Shown: one piece after another, positions 39,116-49,700 of the stretch | Position numbering within the stretch: position 1 is the first letter of the stretch | How the letters are laid out: every line of letters starts with the position of its first letter | The notes under the pieces: model-generated | Told to the model about the DNA's origin: nothing | Databases searched by the model: none | Seen by the model: only the letters and a program-made list of their open reading frames with translations | Source of the DNA: JAOUEA01 sp963825685 | GTDB taxonomy: Bacteria; Actinomycetota; UBA4738; HRBIN12 | Assembly: GCA_963825685.1 (NCBI GenBank) | Contig: CAWGUD010000027.1 | Location: 1 to 64,000 of the forward strand | Reading direction: 5' to 3' | Length of the DNA stretch: 64,000 nt | Program-made: the position numbers and the translations under genes

Positions 39116-40141
39116 TCAGCCGGCGTGCTCGGACCCGGCGGCGTTCTCGCCGTGGGGGGCGTCGGCGAGCACCTCGACGTGCTCACCCTCGGTGAAGGCG
39201 TCGAACCCGAGACGCCACGTGTGGGTCGGCCAGCGATAGTCGACCACCCCGTCCCCGGCATGGATGACCGCGGTGTAGAGGGTTCCCCATCCGTTCGCGT
39301 ACGACGTGCTGAACAGCGGCGACCGCAGGAACGCGTCGGCGAAGGAACCGACGTCGGGGGCGTCCCCCTCGAGCAGCCGCACGATGCACTGCTCGCGTTC
39401 GATCGTGCGGGTCGCCGTGGCCTGCTCGGGCCATTCCACCAGCCCCTGATGGTTCGTGGCCGCGGGGAACGGGCGGAAGATCGGCTCACGGTCCGGGGAG
39501 ACGTACGCGGTCACCACGTCGCCGGCGCGATCGACGACCGTGAGGTTGTGCGCCAGGCTGAACGGCAGTCGGGCGATCGTCTCCCGCGCTTGTGCCACCG
39601 TCTCGCAGATCTCCAGCAGGTACCGCACGACGATCGGGATGCCGAACCCGTCGCCCATCACGCGCCGTCCGCCGAACGTGAGCGAGACCGCGAGGCCGGC
39701 GTCGTTCATGCCGTCCAGCAGTCCCCACAAGCAGTCGGAGGTGCCGATCACCCGCCGGTCGAGGAGCCGGGTGGACCAGATCAGCCCCTCGAAGCGGCTC
39801 GGCGCGTAGTCGTAGTTGCGGGCGAGCACCGGGCCGCCCTCATGGACCCAGACGCCTTGGGAGCACGCCGCGAGGTAGGGCGGCGGCTTGTACAGCGACA
39901 GCATCCGCGCCGCGAGGTCGCCACCGCCCGCGAGCTCCACGACCCGTTCGTACGCGGGCATCAACTCGGGCATGTGGGCCCGCAGCATGCGGGCGCTCGT
40001 CGCGTAGGAGGGGCGCGCCGCCTCTCCCTCCCGCAGGAACCACTCACGATAGTGGGGCCACCGCTCGTCGAAGATGCCCGCCCACTTCGGGCCGAGCTCG
40101 AGCTCTTCCACCGCGCGGAACGTGAACGGGATCATGCGCAT
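39116..40141 (-). CDS. C45-type Ntn-hydrolase (acyl-CoA:6-APA acyltransferase-like)
   Basis: This 341-residue protein is of the C45/acyltransferase Ntn-hydrolase family. The likely nucleophile is Cys93 in YLAACSQGVWVHEGGPVL, followed by the family hallmark ARNYDY, then TSDCLWGLLDGMNDAGLAVS and SLAHNLTVVDRAGDVVTAY. Family enzymes self-cleave before a Cys and then hydrolyse or exchange amide or acyl groups on small molecules. The unusually long region before Cys93 would be the small subunit. It sits 18 bases downstream of the ATP-grasp gene and just before yjbQ. The substrate is unknown. Confidence 0.82.
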   Translation of the reverse strand: MRMIPFTFRAVEELELGPKWAGIFDERWPHYREWFLREGEAARPSYATSARMLRAHMPELMPAYERVVELAGGGDLAARMLSLYKPPPYLAACSQGVWVHEGGPVLARNYDYAPSRFEGLIWSTRLLDRRVIGTSDCLWGLLDGMNDAGLAVSLTFGGRRVMGDGFGIPIVVRYLLEICETVAQARETIARLPFSLAHNLTVVDRAGDVVTAYVSPDREPIFRPFPAATNHQGLVEWPEQATATRTIEREQCIVRLLEGDAPDVGSFADAFLRSPLFSTSYANGWGTLYTAVIHAGDGVVDYRWPTHTWRLGFDAFTEGEHVEVLADAPHGENAAGSEHAG

Positions 40142-40159
40142 CGTCGGTATCGGGTGCCG

Positions 40160-41804
40160 CTAGAGCATCTTGAAGCCGAACGGTTCCGGTTCGACCGGGG
40201 GAGGCGCCTCCGAGGGCGGCGGCACGCTGCGGAATTGGGACTTGATACCGGTGATCCACGATCTCGCCCGGTCGACCAGCTCGTGATCGTCATCGAGGAA
40301 CCGCCCTCGCGTGACCAGGATACCCAGGTCGGCACCCGGATACCGGTAGCCGCCGGCAGTCGCGATGCGCAGGTAGAAGGCCTCCGATCCGTCGGCGACC
40401 GTGTGCCAGTCGGTGTCGCGGCGCGCGTAGGCGATGCCGTCCGTCGTCTCCCATGCGCCAGATGCCGGACGCCGGCGCCTCGGTGATCAGCTCCACCGAG
40501 TCCTCCGTCTGTTTGAGGATGAACTGCGTCCACTCGTCGAGGTTGCCGGGGTGCGCCCAGCGCCGGTTCAGCTCCTCCACGTCGATCTCGTACTCGACGT
40601 CCATGAACTCCAGCAGGTGGAACAGGAACAGCGGCATGTCCCCGTAGGCGACCGCGGTCACGTTCGTGATGCTGCTCGCCCCCGTCACCCGTGGGTTCAG
40701 CTCGCCCAGGTACATCTCACCCGAGCTCGCGTCGGCGAGGAAGTCGAGCTCGAAGTACCCGCGGTACCCCTCCTGCCGGAGGCGTTCACCGACGGCGTAC
40801 GTGCGCTCTCGGGCGAGCAGCCGCTGCTCCGCCGTGAGCACGTCGGGGAACACGTCGTTGCCGCACCATCCGCCGTCGTAGGGCGTGAGCTCCGGGAAGC
40901 CGGTGAGCTCCGCCATGAGCGGGCCGACGAGCGTGCCGTGCCGGGTGATGACCCCCTCGATCGCGGTCTCACGCGGATCGATCCGTCGCATCACCTTGAG
41001 GTCCTGGCCGACGATCTTCCCCTCCTCCGCCTTCCAATCGGACTCGCCGGCGACGAAGAACGTCGTCTGTCCCGAGTCGCCGTATGGCGTCTGGATCACG
41101 AGGTCGTCGCCGAGCCCTGCGCCACGGGCCAGGTCGAGCACCTCGCCGTACGTCGATGCCCGCCCCATGACGTTGGGCACGCTCGGCACCCCCGCCTCGT
41201 TCGCCAGCCTGGTGGTCTCGATCTTGGAATCGAGCCGATGCCGCAGCTCGGCAGGAGGGAACGCCACGTCGAGCCCGAGCTCCTTCGCCAGGGTCTCCGT
41301 CTCCTCGTCGAACATCAGGAACGCGACCTTGCCGCCCTGAGCACGGCCGCGCACGTAGTCCACGACCTCCTTGTGGCCGAGCAGGTAGTTGCAGATGTCC
41401 TCGATCGACTCGAACGCCCGAGGGCTCTGCTCCTTCGGGACGAAGACGTTGGGATGCCACCCGTCGAAGGAGTCGTAGTAGTTGACGAACTTGAAGTTGC
41501 GGACCCAGCGGTCGATGCCGAGCAGGTTGAAGGCCGTCGCCGAGACGAAGTACACGGGCACCTCGTTCGTCCGGAAGAAGTGCCGGATCGCGGGGATGCC
41601 GACGAGCGGCTCCGACGTCGAGCGGTGGCCGGCCACGCGGGCTGCGCCTGCCTCTTCGTGCGCTCGCGGCCGAGCGTCGTCGGCTGCCTCCACGGGAGCG
41701 CCGACCCGGCCCGCGCGCGACTGCTCGCGTCGCACGTACCACCGGGCGACGACGATCAGCACGACGAGCGCGACCACCATGGCCGCGATCAGGCCAGGCT
41801 GCAC
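40160..41804 (-). CDS. membrane-anchored ATP-grasp enzyme (one frameshift)
   Basis: This protein of about 548 residues has an N-terminal helix (LIAAMVVALVVLIVVARWYV), a variable charged linker, a pre-ATP-grasp domain, and an ATP-grasp core: LVIQTPYGDSGQTTFFV, FELDFLADASSGEMYLGELN, and the metal/phosphate motif LNPRVTGASSITNV. It is therefore an ATP-dependent carboxylate-amine (or -thiol) ligase of unknown substrate. A shift near 40450 restores the C-terminus RIATAGGYRYPGADLGILV, with a stop at 40160. The GTG at 41804 overlaps the M20 gene by 16 bases; an ATG at 41780 is possible. It lies between a peptidase and an Ntn-hydrolase. Confidence 0.82.
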
Positions 41805-43178
41805 CAGTCTCTGACGAACAGGCCCAACACCTGGGCGGTCTGCACCACGGACGGAAGGTACACCCGTTCCCCCACGCCGTGCGCTGCCTCCGCGTAGGGA
41901 CCGAAACAGACGGCGGGGATGCCGGCGACGTTGCCGAAGACCGCAGCGTCGGTGGTGCCGGTGGTGGAGACGAGCGCCGGAGGCGTTCCGGCCTGCGTCG
42001 TGAAGGCATGCGCCAGCGACGCCACCAGCGGATGGTCGTCGGGGATGTCGTACCCACGACTCGAGAACCCGTTGTACCGGACCTCGGCGGCGCCCGGCTG
42101 GTCGCTCGTCGCCTCGCTCACCGCGGCCTCGATGCGGCCCTTCAACTCGTCGACCGTCATCTCCGGGTACATCGCGATCCGATAGCCGGTCTCGCACTCA
42201 CCCGGCACCGTGGAGGCCCAGTCGCCGCCTCTGATCGTGCCGACGTTGAGGTTGATGGGGTGGGTGAAGAGATCGTAGGGAGGCGGCGGGGCGACGTTCA
42301 GATCGGCCTCCAGCGATCGCAGCGCACCGATCACGGCGAGGCTCTTCTCGATCGCGTTCGTCGCGTGCTGCCCCTCGGCGGCGTGTCCCGGCACGCCCGT
42401 GATCCGGACGCTGAACCACACCACCCCCACCTGCGACGTCGTGATCGCGGCGCCGAACGGTTCCGCGATCACCGCGGCGTCGGCCGTGTAGCCGTCGATC
42501 AGCGTCTGCAAGGTCCCGTTGCCCGAGCATTCCTCTTCGACGACCGACTCCACCGTGATCGGCGCCTGAGGCACGAGATCGAGGGCTCGCAGACCCTTGA
42601 TCGCTCCGAGGATCGCCGCGAGGCCGCACTTCATGTCAGCCGCTCCCCGTCCCACCATCCATCCGTCTTCACGATGGGCACCGAACGGGTCGACGTCGCC
42701 CCATTGCGCCGTGGGCTCAGGGCTCACGACGTCGATGTGTCCGTTCAGGATCAACGAGCGACCGGCGTCGCCATCGCGCGGCATCCAGGTGGAGACGACG
42801 TTCCGCTTGCCGTCGACGTTCCAGTCGAACGGAGCAGCGAGTGGATGTGCGCGGATCCGCTCGCCGTCCATCGGCACGTCGACCGGCTCGAGTCCGATCT
42901 CGGCGAGCGCGCCCTCGACGACGATCTGCCCCGGTTCCTCGTTGCCGAGGGTCGTGGGCGCACGGACGAGCTCGGACAGCACGTCGGTCATCCAGTCGGT
43001 CTGCTCGGCGATCGCGGCCAGGATCTCGGCGTCTACCGAACCGGTGCTCCGCGGATGGCTCGGCGGGCGCGAGCTCCCCACGGCCGGCGAACGCATGCGC
43101 CTCGGGGGTCTCCAGATCGCTGGTGAGCCGGCTGCCCCCGTATGCGCCCGGGGGGGCCTCGTCGGGCAGGGGCTCCAT
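41789..43178 (-). CDS. M20 family metallopeptidase (ArgE/DapE-like; N-terminal frameshift)
   Basis: This dizinc amidohydrolase of about 460 residues has metal ligands LNGHIDVVSPE, VGRGAADMKCGLAAIL and VESVVEEECSGNGTLQ, and a dimerisation domain with VRITGVPGHAAEGQHA. The C-terminus has AVCFGPYAEAAHGVGERVYL. M20 enzymes deacylate N-acyl amino acids or cleave dipeptides. An N-terminal segment MEPLPDEAPPGAYGGSRL at 43178 is joined by a shift near 43060, beyond which residues match the in-frame body. It leads a tight operon with the ATP-grasp, C45 and YjbQ genes. Confidence 0.85.
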
Positions 43179-43223
43179 GGGGCCGCAGCGTATCAACCCC
43201 CTCGAGCCGGTCTCCTCCCATCA

Positions 43224-43251
43224 TTGACGTATGTGTGTAATGAAGTAATCT
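43224..43251 (+). promoter_or_regulatory. sigma-70-type promoter of a leaderless gene
   Basis: TTGACG (43224-43229), a 16-base spacer, then TAATCT (43246-43251). The ATG follows at 43258, where transcription would be expected to begin, so the mRNA probably has no leader. The AT-rich run stands out from its surroundings. Confidence 0.7.
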
Positions 43252-43257
43252 CTCCCC

Positions 43258-43794
43258 ATGACGACACCACGGAACGATCGCTCCCACTCCGACGATCAGG
43301 TTCGAGGATGGTTCGCGGGACGCGTTCCCGACGACTGGTTCAGTGGCCCGCTCGAGATCAGCGCCGACCGCGACGAGATCCTCGTGATGGGCACGATCGC
43401 GGCTCCCGACCTGCCCGACGACGAGAGCTCGGAGGCTCGGAGCGCGGCGATCGGATCGCGGATCGCGGGGTTCCGTGAGGACACTCGAGCCCGGCGGATG
43501 AAGGTCGCCGCCGAGGCCGAGCATCGATTCGGGCGGAAGGTGAGCTGGGGTGTGATCTGCGCCGATCAGCGGGCGACGTTCACGACCCTCAGCGTGCCGG
43601 CGATGACCCGCCTGCGCCTCGCGGAGCGTCAGGTGCTCGACACGCTGGTCGATGCCGGGGTCGCCCGCAGCCGGAGCCACGCGCTCGCATGGTGCGTCCG
43701 TCTCGTCGCGGAGCGTCAGGACGATTGGCTGCGCGACCTTCGCGAGGCCCTGACGTCGGTCGAGAAGGTGCGGGCAGAGGGCCCGAAGGACTGA
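43258..43794 (+). CDS. conserved-looking protein of unknown function
   Basis: This 178-residue acidic/basic protein has no signal or membrane segment. It contains WFAGRVPDDWFSGPLEISAD, DEILVMGTIAAPDLPDDES, FGRKVSWGVICADQRATFTT and a helical C-terminal region TRLRLAERQVLDTLVDAGVA followed by RSRSHALAWCVRLV, which resembles a ribbon-helix-helix or winged-helix DNA-binding pattern. Function is unknown; a regulator is possible. The leaderless-type promoter upstream is the best seen in the window. Confidence 0.7.
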   Translation: MTTPRNDRSHSDDQVRGWFAGRVPDDWFSGPLEISADRDEILVMGTIAAPDLPDDESSEARSAAIGSRIAGFREDTRARRMKVAAEAEHRFGRKVSWGVICADQRATFTTLSVPAMTRLRLAERQVLDTLVDAGVARSRSHALAWCVRLVAERQDDWLRDLREALTSVEKVRAEGPKD

Positions 43795-43803
43795 CCTCCG
43801 CCC

Positions 43804-44019
43804 TCAGGTGCTCGATCGTTCGATCGAGACGATCATGTTCGCGACGAGACGGGTGATGACCTGCTCCCCCGCCGCCAGGTCGTCGGGCACGCTCTCTCGC
43901 CCGAGACGGGCGGTCGCCGTCGTCCGGTCCCGGTATGCCACGGTGACATCGACGTAGCCCACCCCGTGCACGTCGAAGGGGCGCACATCGACCACCAACG
44001 CCTCGGCCTCACCGATCAC
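43804..44019 (-). CDS. small protein of unknown function
   Basis: This 71-residue beta-rich protein begins VIGEAEALVVDVRPFDVHGV and ends VANMIVSIERSST. The GTG at 44019 is chosen because a TACTCT box (44031-44026 on the minus strand) lies six bases before it and the longer upstream frame has no coding character. No family is recognised. It is convergent with the gene at 43258. Confidence 0.55.
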   Translation of the reverse strand: MIGEAEALVVDVRPFDVHGVGYVDVTVAYRDRTTATARLGRESVPDDLAAGEQVITRLVANMIVSIERSST

Positions 44020-44127
44020 GAGCCGAGAGTACCGCACGGTCCGTAGCGCCCGAGGCCCTGCACCGATGCGCGACCTGTGCCAGCATCGGAGAGGTGCGGC
44101 CCCACGCCCGGCCTCCTCGGCCATCGC

Positions 44128-44153
44128 TCAAGACCGGCACGACCCATGCCGAA
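44128..44153 (+). promoter_or_regulatory. sigma-28-type promoter candidate of the NlpC/P60 gene
   Basis: TCAAG (44128-44132), 15 bases, then GCCGAA (44148-44153), one base off the GCCGAT seen before both GGDEF-EAL genes. The -10 ends nine bases before the ATG. SigD-controlled autolysins of Bacillus provide a precedent. Confidence 0.45.
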
Positions 44154-44162
44154 CCTACCCGT

Positions 44163-45464
44163 ATGTATCGAGGGGGAACCCCATTCCGTCGTGGTCTGGC
44201 GACCTTCGCCGCGATCGTCTCCATGGGAGCCACGCTGGTCACCGGTGGGGCTACGGCAACCGCTGCAGACGGCGGCTCGTCAGCCCCCCTACCGCACCTG
44301 GGGGAGCCCGGGTCGGGCCCGGCGCCGTTCCCCGTCGAGCTGCCGACGACGAGGTCGCCGCGAGCCGCGACCTTCCGATGGGCCGACCTCGACGGCTCGG
44401 ACGCATGGGCCAAGGCGGCCATCGACTTCGTCGGCAAGGCCAACGACTGGATGCGCGACTTCGCCGCGAAGCCGGACGGTACCGTGCCGTTCAAGCCCGA
44501 TATGGTCGAGACACGGAAGTACCTGGCCCGGGCAGCGGTCAAGGCGTTCGCGCCCGGCGCCGACGTCGACCCGGCGATCACGTTCACCGACCTCGACCCG
44601 ACGCAGACCTTCTACAAGTGGGCGAACATCGCGGTGCAGCGAGGCTGGATGCGACGTTCCCCCGATGGACGGTTCATGCCCGATCAAGCGGTGACGACGG
44701 GCGTCCTGCACTCGGTCCTGATCGATGCCCTCGGCATGCAGGGCATCGCGCGGCAACTCGACGGACTGCACACGCGCGACGGGGCACGCTTCCAGACACC
44801 CGAGCGGTTCGGCGCGCTCATGCTCGGACTCCGACTCGGGCTCCGCTACAACAACAGCAACGAGGCGATGGACGTCGGGCCGAGGAGCCCGCTCACGCGC
44901 GCTCAGGTCGCCTACTCCCTCTACAAGGCCGCCACGCTTCCCTCGTGGGTGGTGCCGTGGGTCAGCGAGCAGTACGACGGCATCGTGCTCCCCAAGATGG
45001 GACCGAAGCGTCAGGCGATCGTGCGCTGGGGCGTGAAGGCAGTCGGTCTCCCGTACGTGTGGGGCGGGGAGTGGGGAGGGTCGAACCCACCGGCCGCCCT
45101 CGGCGGACAGCCGGTCCCCGGGTTCGACTGCTCGGGCCTGGCATGGTGGCTCCTGCGAGCCAACGACGGCGGCGCATGGGATGTGCACCCGCCACGTCCC
45201 TACGCGGGGTGGGCCCTCCCTCAGCGGACGTCGGCCGACATGGCCCGCTTCGGCGCCCTGAAGTACGGCCGCCTGCTCCCGGGGGACCTGATGTTCTACG
45301 ACGGGAACGACGACGGAACGGTCGACCACGTCGACGTCTACATCGGCAACGGCTACGCGCTCGATTCGTCGAACACCCCTGGCGGGGTCACGATCATGTG
45401 GGTCGGCGACGGCTGGTACCGCGAGCACTTCGAGCACGGACGCCGCATCCTGCCGTCCGCCTGA
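44163..45464 (+). CDS. secreted SLH-like / NlpC-P60 cell-wall hydrolase
   Basis: This 433-residue protein has a signal peptide (GLATFAAIVSMGATLVTGG), then residues 60-250 with S-layer-homology-like repeats (ITFTDLDPTQTFYKWANIAV with RSPDGRFMPDQAVTTG), then an NlpC/P60 endopeptidase domain: VGLPYVWGGEW, catalytic Cys323 in GFDCSGLAWWLL, and His389 in VDHVDVYIGNGYALDSS. It probably binds the wall through the SLH region and cleaves peptidoglycan stem peptides. The ATG at 44163 starts a proper signal peptide; no strong ribosome site is seen. Confidence 0.88.
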   Translation: MYRGGTPFRRGLATFAAIVSMGATLVTGGATATAADGGSSAPLPHLGEPGSGPAPFPVELPTTRSPRAATFRWADLDGSDAWAKAAIDFVGKANDWMRDFAAKPDGTVPFKPDMVETRKYLARAAVKAFAPGADVDPAITFTDLDPTQTFYKWANIAVQRGWMRRSPDGRFMPDQAVTTGVLHSVLIDALGMQGIARQLDGLHTRDGARFQTPERFGALMLGLRLGLRYNNSNEAMDVGPRSPLTRAQVAYSLYKAATLPSWVVPWVSEQYDGIVLPKMGPKRQAIVRWGVKAVGLPYVWGGEWGGSNPPAALGGQPVPGFDCSGLAWWLLRANDGGAWDVHPPRPYAGWALPQRTSADMARFGALKYGRLLPGDLMFYDGNDDGTVDHVDVYIGNGYALDSSNTPGGVTIMWVGDGWYREHFEHGRRILPSA

Positions 45465-45866
45465 TCACGCACCCGCGCCATCGATCGCCCGCTGCAACAC
45501 GGCACGTTCGTCCTCGGTGAGGGGCCGGCTGGAAGGCCCGTCCGGCGATCTCGGCACGATCACCGCCTCGGCGTCGGCCGCGAGGGTGCCGTCGGCCTTC
45601 TCGATGCGCTCCCGGGTGCGGATGCTCGAACGCCCGAACCCCGCCACCTCGCAGCGCACGACCACGTCGCCGTCGTCTTGAGTGAGCTGGTTGCGGAAGT
45701 CGATCCCGACGTGCGCCAGCACGAAGTCCCATGCCTCGTCGGCGCCGAAGAGCCCCTCGACCATCCGGTCCCGGCACTCTTCGAGGTAGTTCAGGTACAC
45801 GGCGTTGTTCACGTGTCCGTAGTTGTCCATGTCGCGCCAGCGGATGTGGACCGTCACCTCGACCAT
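45465..45866 (-). CDS. hotdog-fold acyl-CoA thioesterase (4HBT/YbgC-like)
   Basis: This 133-residue hotdog protein has RWRDMDNYGHVNNAVYLNYL followed by EECRDRM, the 4-hydroxybenzoyl-CoA thioesterase signature with catalytic Asp and His, and a conserved GRSSIRTRERIEKADGT strand. It probably hydrolyses an acyl-CoA or acyl-carrier thioester. MVEVTVHIRW is taken as the start; a longer frame exists upstream. Its stop meets the NlpC/P60 stop end to end. Confidence 0.85.
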   Translation of the reverse strand: MVEVTVHIRWRDMDNYGHVNNAVYLNYLEECRDRMVEGLFGADEAWDFVLAHVGIDFRNQLTQDDGDVVVRCEVAGFGRSSIRTRERIEKADGTLAADAEAVIVPRSPDGPSSRPLTEDERAVLQRAIDGAGA

Positions 45867-45928
45867 GACGCCTATCCTTCCACGCGGTCGAGGCATCGGC
45901 TCCGGGGCCGACGGTCTCCCGACATGGG

Positions 45929-45961
45929 AGAAGGCCCCGGGCGGGGGGCCCGAGGCCTTCT
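45929..45961 (-). terminator. 14-bp hairpin after the MFS-cNMP gene
   Basis: Arms 45929-45942 and 45948-45961 pair with one mismatch around a five-base G loop, 91 bases past the MFS-cNMP stop and upstream of the thioesterase start on the same strand. Confidence 0.65.
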
Positions 45962-46052
45962 CTGTCGGAGAGAGGGGCTCCACCCCTACTTCGGTTCACA
46001 CCAGGGCGTGGTTCGCCCCCACCGTGTTGCGGTTGTGTGACGGAGGGCGGAG

Positions 46053-47705
46053 CTAGCGATCGCCGTCGGCGAGCCGTCGGTCGGCCTCCTCGTCGGCCTG
46101 CCGGCGGCTGAGCACCGACCCCGTGACGGCGGCGAGGAACACGTCACGCTCCAGCGCCAGCAGGTCGACGTCCTCGAGCGCCGTGACGGTCGCGGTCCTC
46201 GGCACGTCGCGCAGCAGCGCGATCTCGCCGAAGTAGTCTCCCGGGCCGAGTTCGGCGACCCGCACCCCGCCCTTCGTGACCTCGACCGTCCCGTCGCGCA
46301 CCACGTAGACGCGGTCGCCGGCCTCACCCTCCCTGATCACGACGCCGCCCGAAGGCACCCGGAACGGGATCAGGTGCCACGTGAGCTGCTCCTGCACGTG
46401 CTGGGGGAGCGGCGAGAAGATCGAGACCCGTCGGAGCAGATCGAACTCGGGACCGGGGCCGACCGTGACCTCATCGATGCGGCGAAGACGTGGCCATGCC
46501 CCGAGCGCGACGATCACCAGGATCGCGCCCGCAGCCACGAGGGCTCCGGCAGCGCCGAAGACCGAGACCAGCATCGGGGCTGCCGCTGCCCCCACCGCCA
46601 GGCCGATCATCTGCAGCGCCTCCTCCAGGCCGAAGACCCGAGCGAGCACCACGTCGTCGGCCCGGCGCTGCAGCAGCGTGCGACTGGCCACCGCGAACAG
46701 CCCGATCGTGGCCCCGCACAGGGCCAGCACCGCGACTGCGACCGGCATGCTGGACGCCACCGAGAGCGCGGCGAGCGCGGCGCCTGAACCGAGCAGGGCG
46801 ACCAGCACCGCCGGCGCGAGCCGCCGTACCCCCACCAGACCGACGGCCCCCGCCGCTCCCAGCAACAGACCGAGACCGAACCCACCGGCCAGCACCCCCG
46901 CGCCGCTCTCGCCCGAGCCCAGCACGTCGATCGCGAGCAGCGCGAAGAAGACGTCGAGCATGCCGACCATCACGAACTGCACGCCCCCGACCCCCAGCAG
47001 TGTGGCGACGTCGGGCTCGGCACGCGCCTGCCGGAGCCCGCCGAGGGCCTGCGAGAGGAAGGTGCTCACGTGCTCGGAGGGATGCGGCTCGTCCGGTCGA
47101 TCCGGGCGGACCCCGAGCGCTGCGACCATGGAGAGCGCCGCGACGAGGGCCATCGCCAGGACGGCGCCGCCCGGTCCCCAGCGAGCCATCAGGACCGCCC
47201 CGGCCAGCGGCCCGATCAGGGTGCCGATCCCATCCATCGTGCTCGACGCAGCGTTGGCCGCCGTCAGCTCGCCAGGGGTCGTCGCGAGGCTGGGCAGGAT
47301 CGCGTTGTGTGCGGGTCGCGTGAGCGTGATCACGCTCGCCGCCAGCACGGCCGCCGCGTACGCGACCGGTGCGGGCGCCTCGATGAGACACACGCCCAAC
47401 ACGAGGTTCGCACAGGTCTGGAGCCCGTAGCCCAGGACGAGCGCCTTCGCCCGCGGGATGCGGTCGGCGAGCACCGATCCGATCGGCGCGACGATCGCCG
47501 CCGGCACGAGCTGGAGCACCAGGACCGCGCCCGCCTCACCCGCGCCCCCCTGTTGGAAGGCGTAGACGGCGACGGCGACCCACACCGCGTACTCCTGGGT
47601 GTTGAACAGCAGGAAGGCCACCAGGGCCCGACGGAGCGATCGGTTCCGGAGTGCGGTGCGCAGCACGCCGAACGCGGCGGCCGCTCGCTCCCTCACCTTC
47701 CACAC
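46053..47705 (-). CDS. MFS transporter fused to a cyclic-nucleotide-binding domain
   Basis: This is a 550-residue protein. Residues 25-400 are a twelve-helix major-facilitator domain of the DHA/MFS_3 type, with VLVLQLVPAAIVAPIGSVLADRIP split over the A motif, GVGGVQFVMVGMLDVFFALL and GATIGLFAVASRTLLQRR. Residues 415-540 form a CRP-like cNMP-binding domain: ILVFSPLP-like VSIFSPLPQHVQEQL, GGVVIREGEAGDRVYVVRDG and the phosphate-binding cassette GPGDYFGEIALLRDVPRTAT. Ligand binding may gate transport. The substrate is unknown. Confidence 0.9.
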   Translation of the reverse strand: MWKVRERAAAAFGVLRTALRNRSLRRALVAFLLFNTQEYAVWVAVAVYAFQQGGAGEAGAVLVLQLVPAAIVAPIGSVLADRIPRAKALVLGYGLQTCANLVLGVCLIEAPAPVAYAAAVLAASVITLTRPAHNAILPSLATTPGELTAANAASSTMDGIGTLIGPLAGAVLMARWGPGGAVLAMALVAALSMVAALGVRPDRPDEPHPSEHVSTFLSQALGGLRQARAEPDVATLLGVGGVQFVMVGMLDVFFALLAIDVLGSGESGAGVLAGGFGLGLLLGAAGAVGLVGVRRLAPAVLVALLGSGAALAALSVASSMPVAVAVLALCGATIGLFAVASRTLLQRRADDVVLARVFGLEEALQMIGLAVGAAAAPMLVSVFGAAGALVAAGAILVIVALGAWPRLRRIDEVTVGPGPEFDLLRRVSIFSPLPQHVQEQLTWHLIPFRVPSGGVVIREGEAGDRVYVVRDGTVEVTKGGVRVAELGPGDYFGEIALLRDVPRTATVTALEDVDLLALERDVFLAAVTGSVLSRRQADEEADRRLADGDR

Positions 47706-47777
47706 CCTCCCTCGTCGGTTCGACCATCCTTGCGGCGCAGGCGAGAGCGGTCAAACCCCGATGACCCTGGAAACGCG

Positions 47778-47803
47778 GAACGGGGCCCCGAAGGGCCCCG
47801 TTC
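47778..47803 (-). terminator. 11-bp hairpin after groEL
   Basis: Arms 47778-47788 and 47793-47803 pair perfectly around CGAA. It lies 25 bases past the groEL stop codon. Confidence 0.8.
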
Positions 47804-47827
47804 GGCGTCGTGCGACCGGCGTTGGAC

Positions 47828-49453
<1,626 letters not shown>

Positions 49454-49527
49454 CCCTTCTCCTTTCCGGCTCGTCGGTCTGCCTGGTGGCGACCGGTGGA
49501 TGTCTTCTCACCCTCGGTCTCCGACTG

Positions 49528-49554
49528 CTAGCACTCGAAGGTGTCGAGTGCTAA
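49528..49554. promoter_or_regulatory. CIRCE element (HrcA operator)
   Basis: CTAGCACTC at 49528-49536, nine bases, then GAGTGCTAA at 49546-49554: a one-mismatch CIRCE palindrome 75 bases before groEL. HrcA binds it to repress the gene and releases under heat stress. Confidence 0.95.
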
Positions 49555-49700
49555 CGATTGTAGCCGCAAACCCCCATGGGGTGGCAAGGCATTTCCACGA
49601 GGCGGGTGACGACGGTGCCCATCCGGCCAGGTGTCGGGTATCCGACACCTGGCCGGCTCGGTTCGGCGGTACGCTGCGGGAGCCGTACGAAGGAGCCCGA

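Noticed and set aside
40130..40175. a fourth sigma-28-like motif before the C45 gene
   Set aside because: TCAAG-N14-CCCGAT differs in spacing and sequence and lies within the 3' end of the ATP-grasp coding region.
44020..44162. c-di-AMP (ydaO-type) riboswitch upstream of the NlpC/P60 gene
   Set aside because: Such riboswitches often precede wall hydrolases in actinobacteria, but the conserved core could not be found in this short leader.
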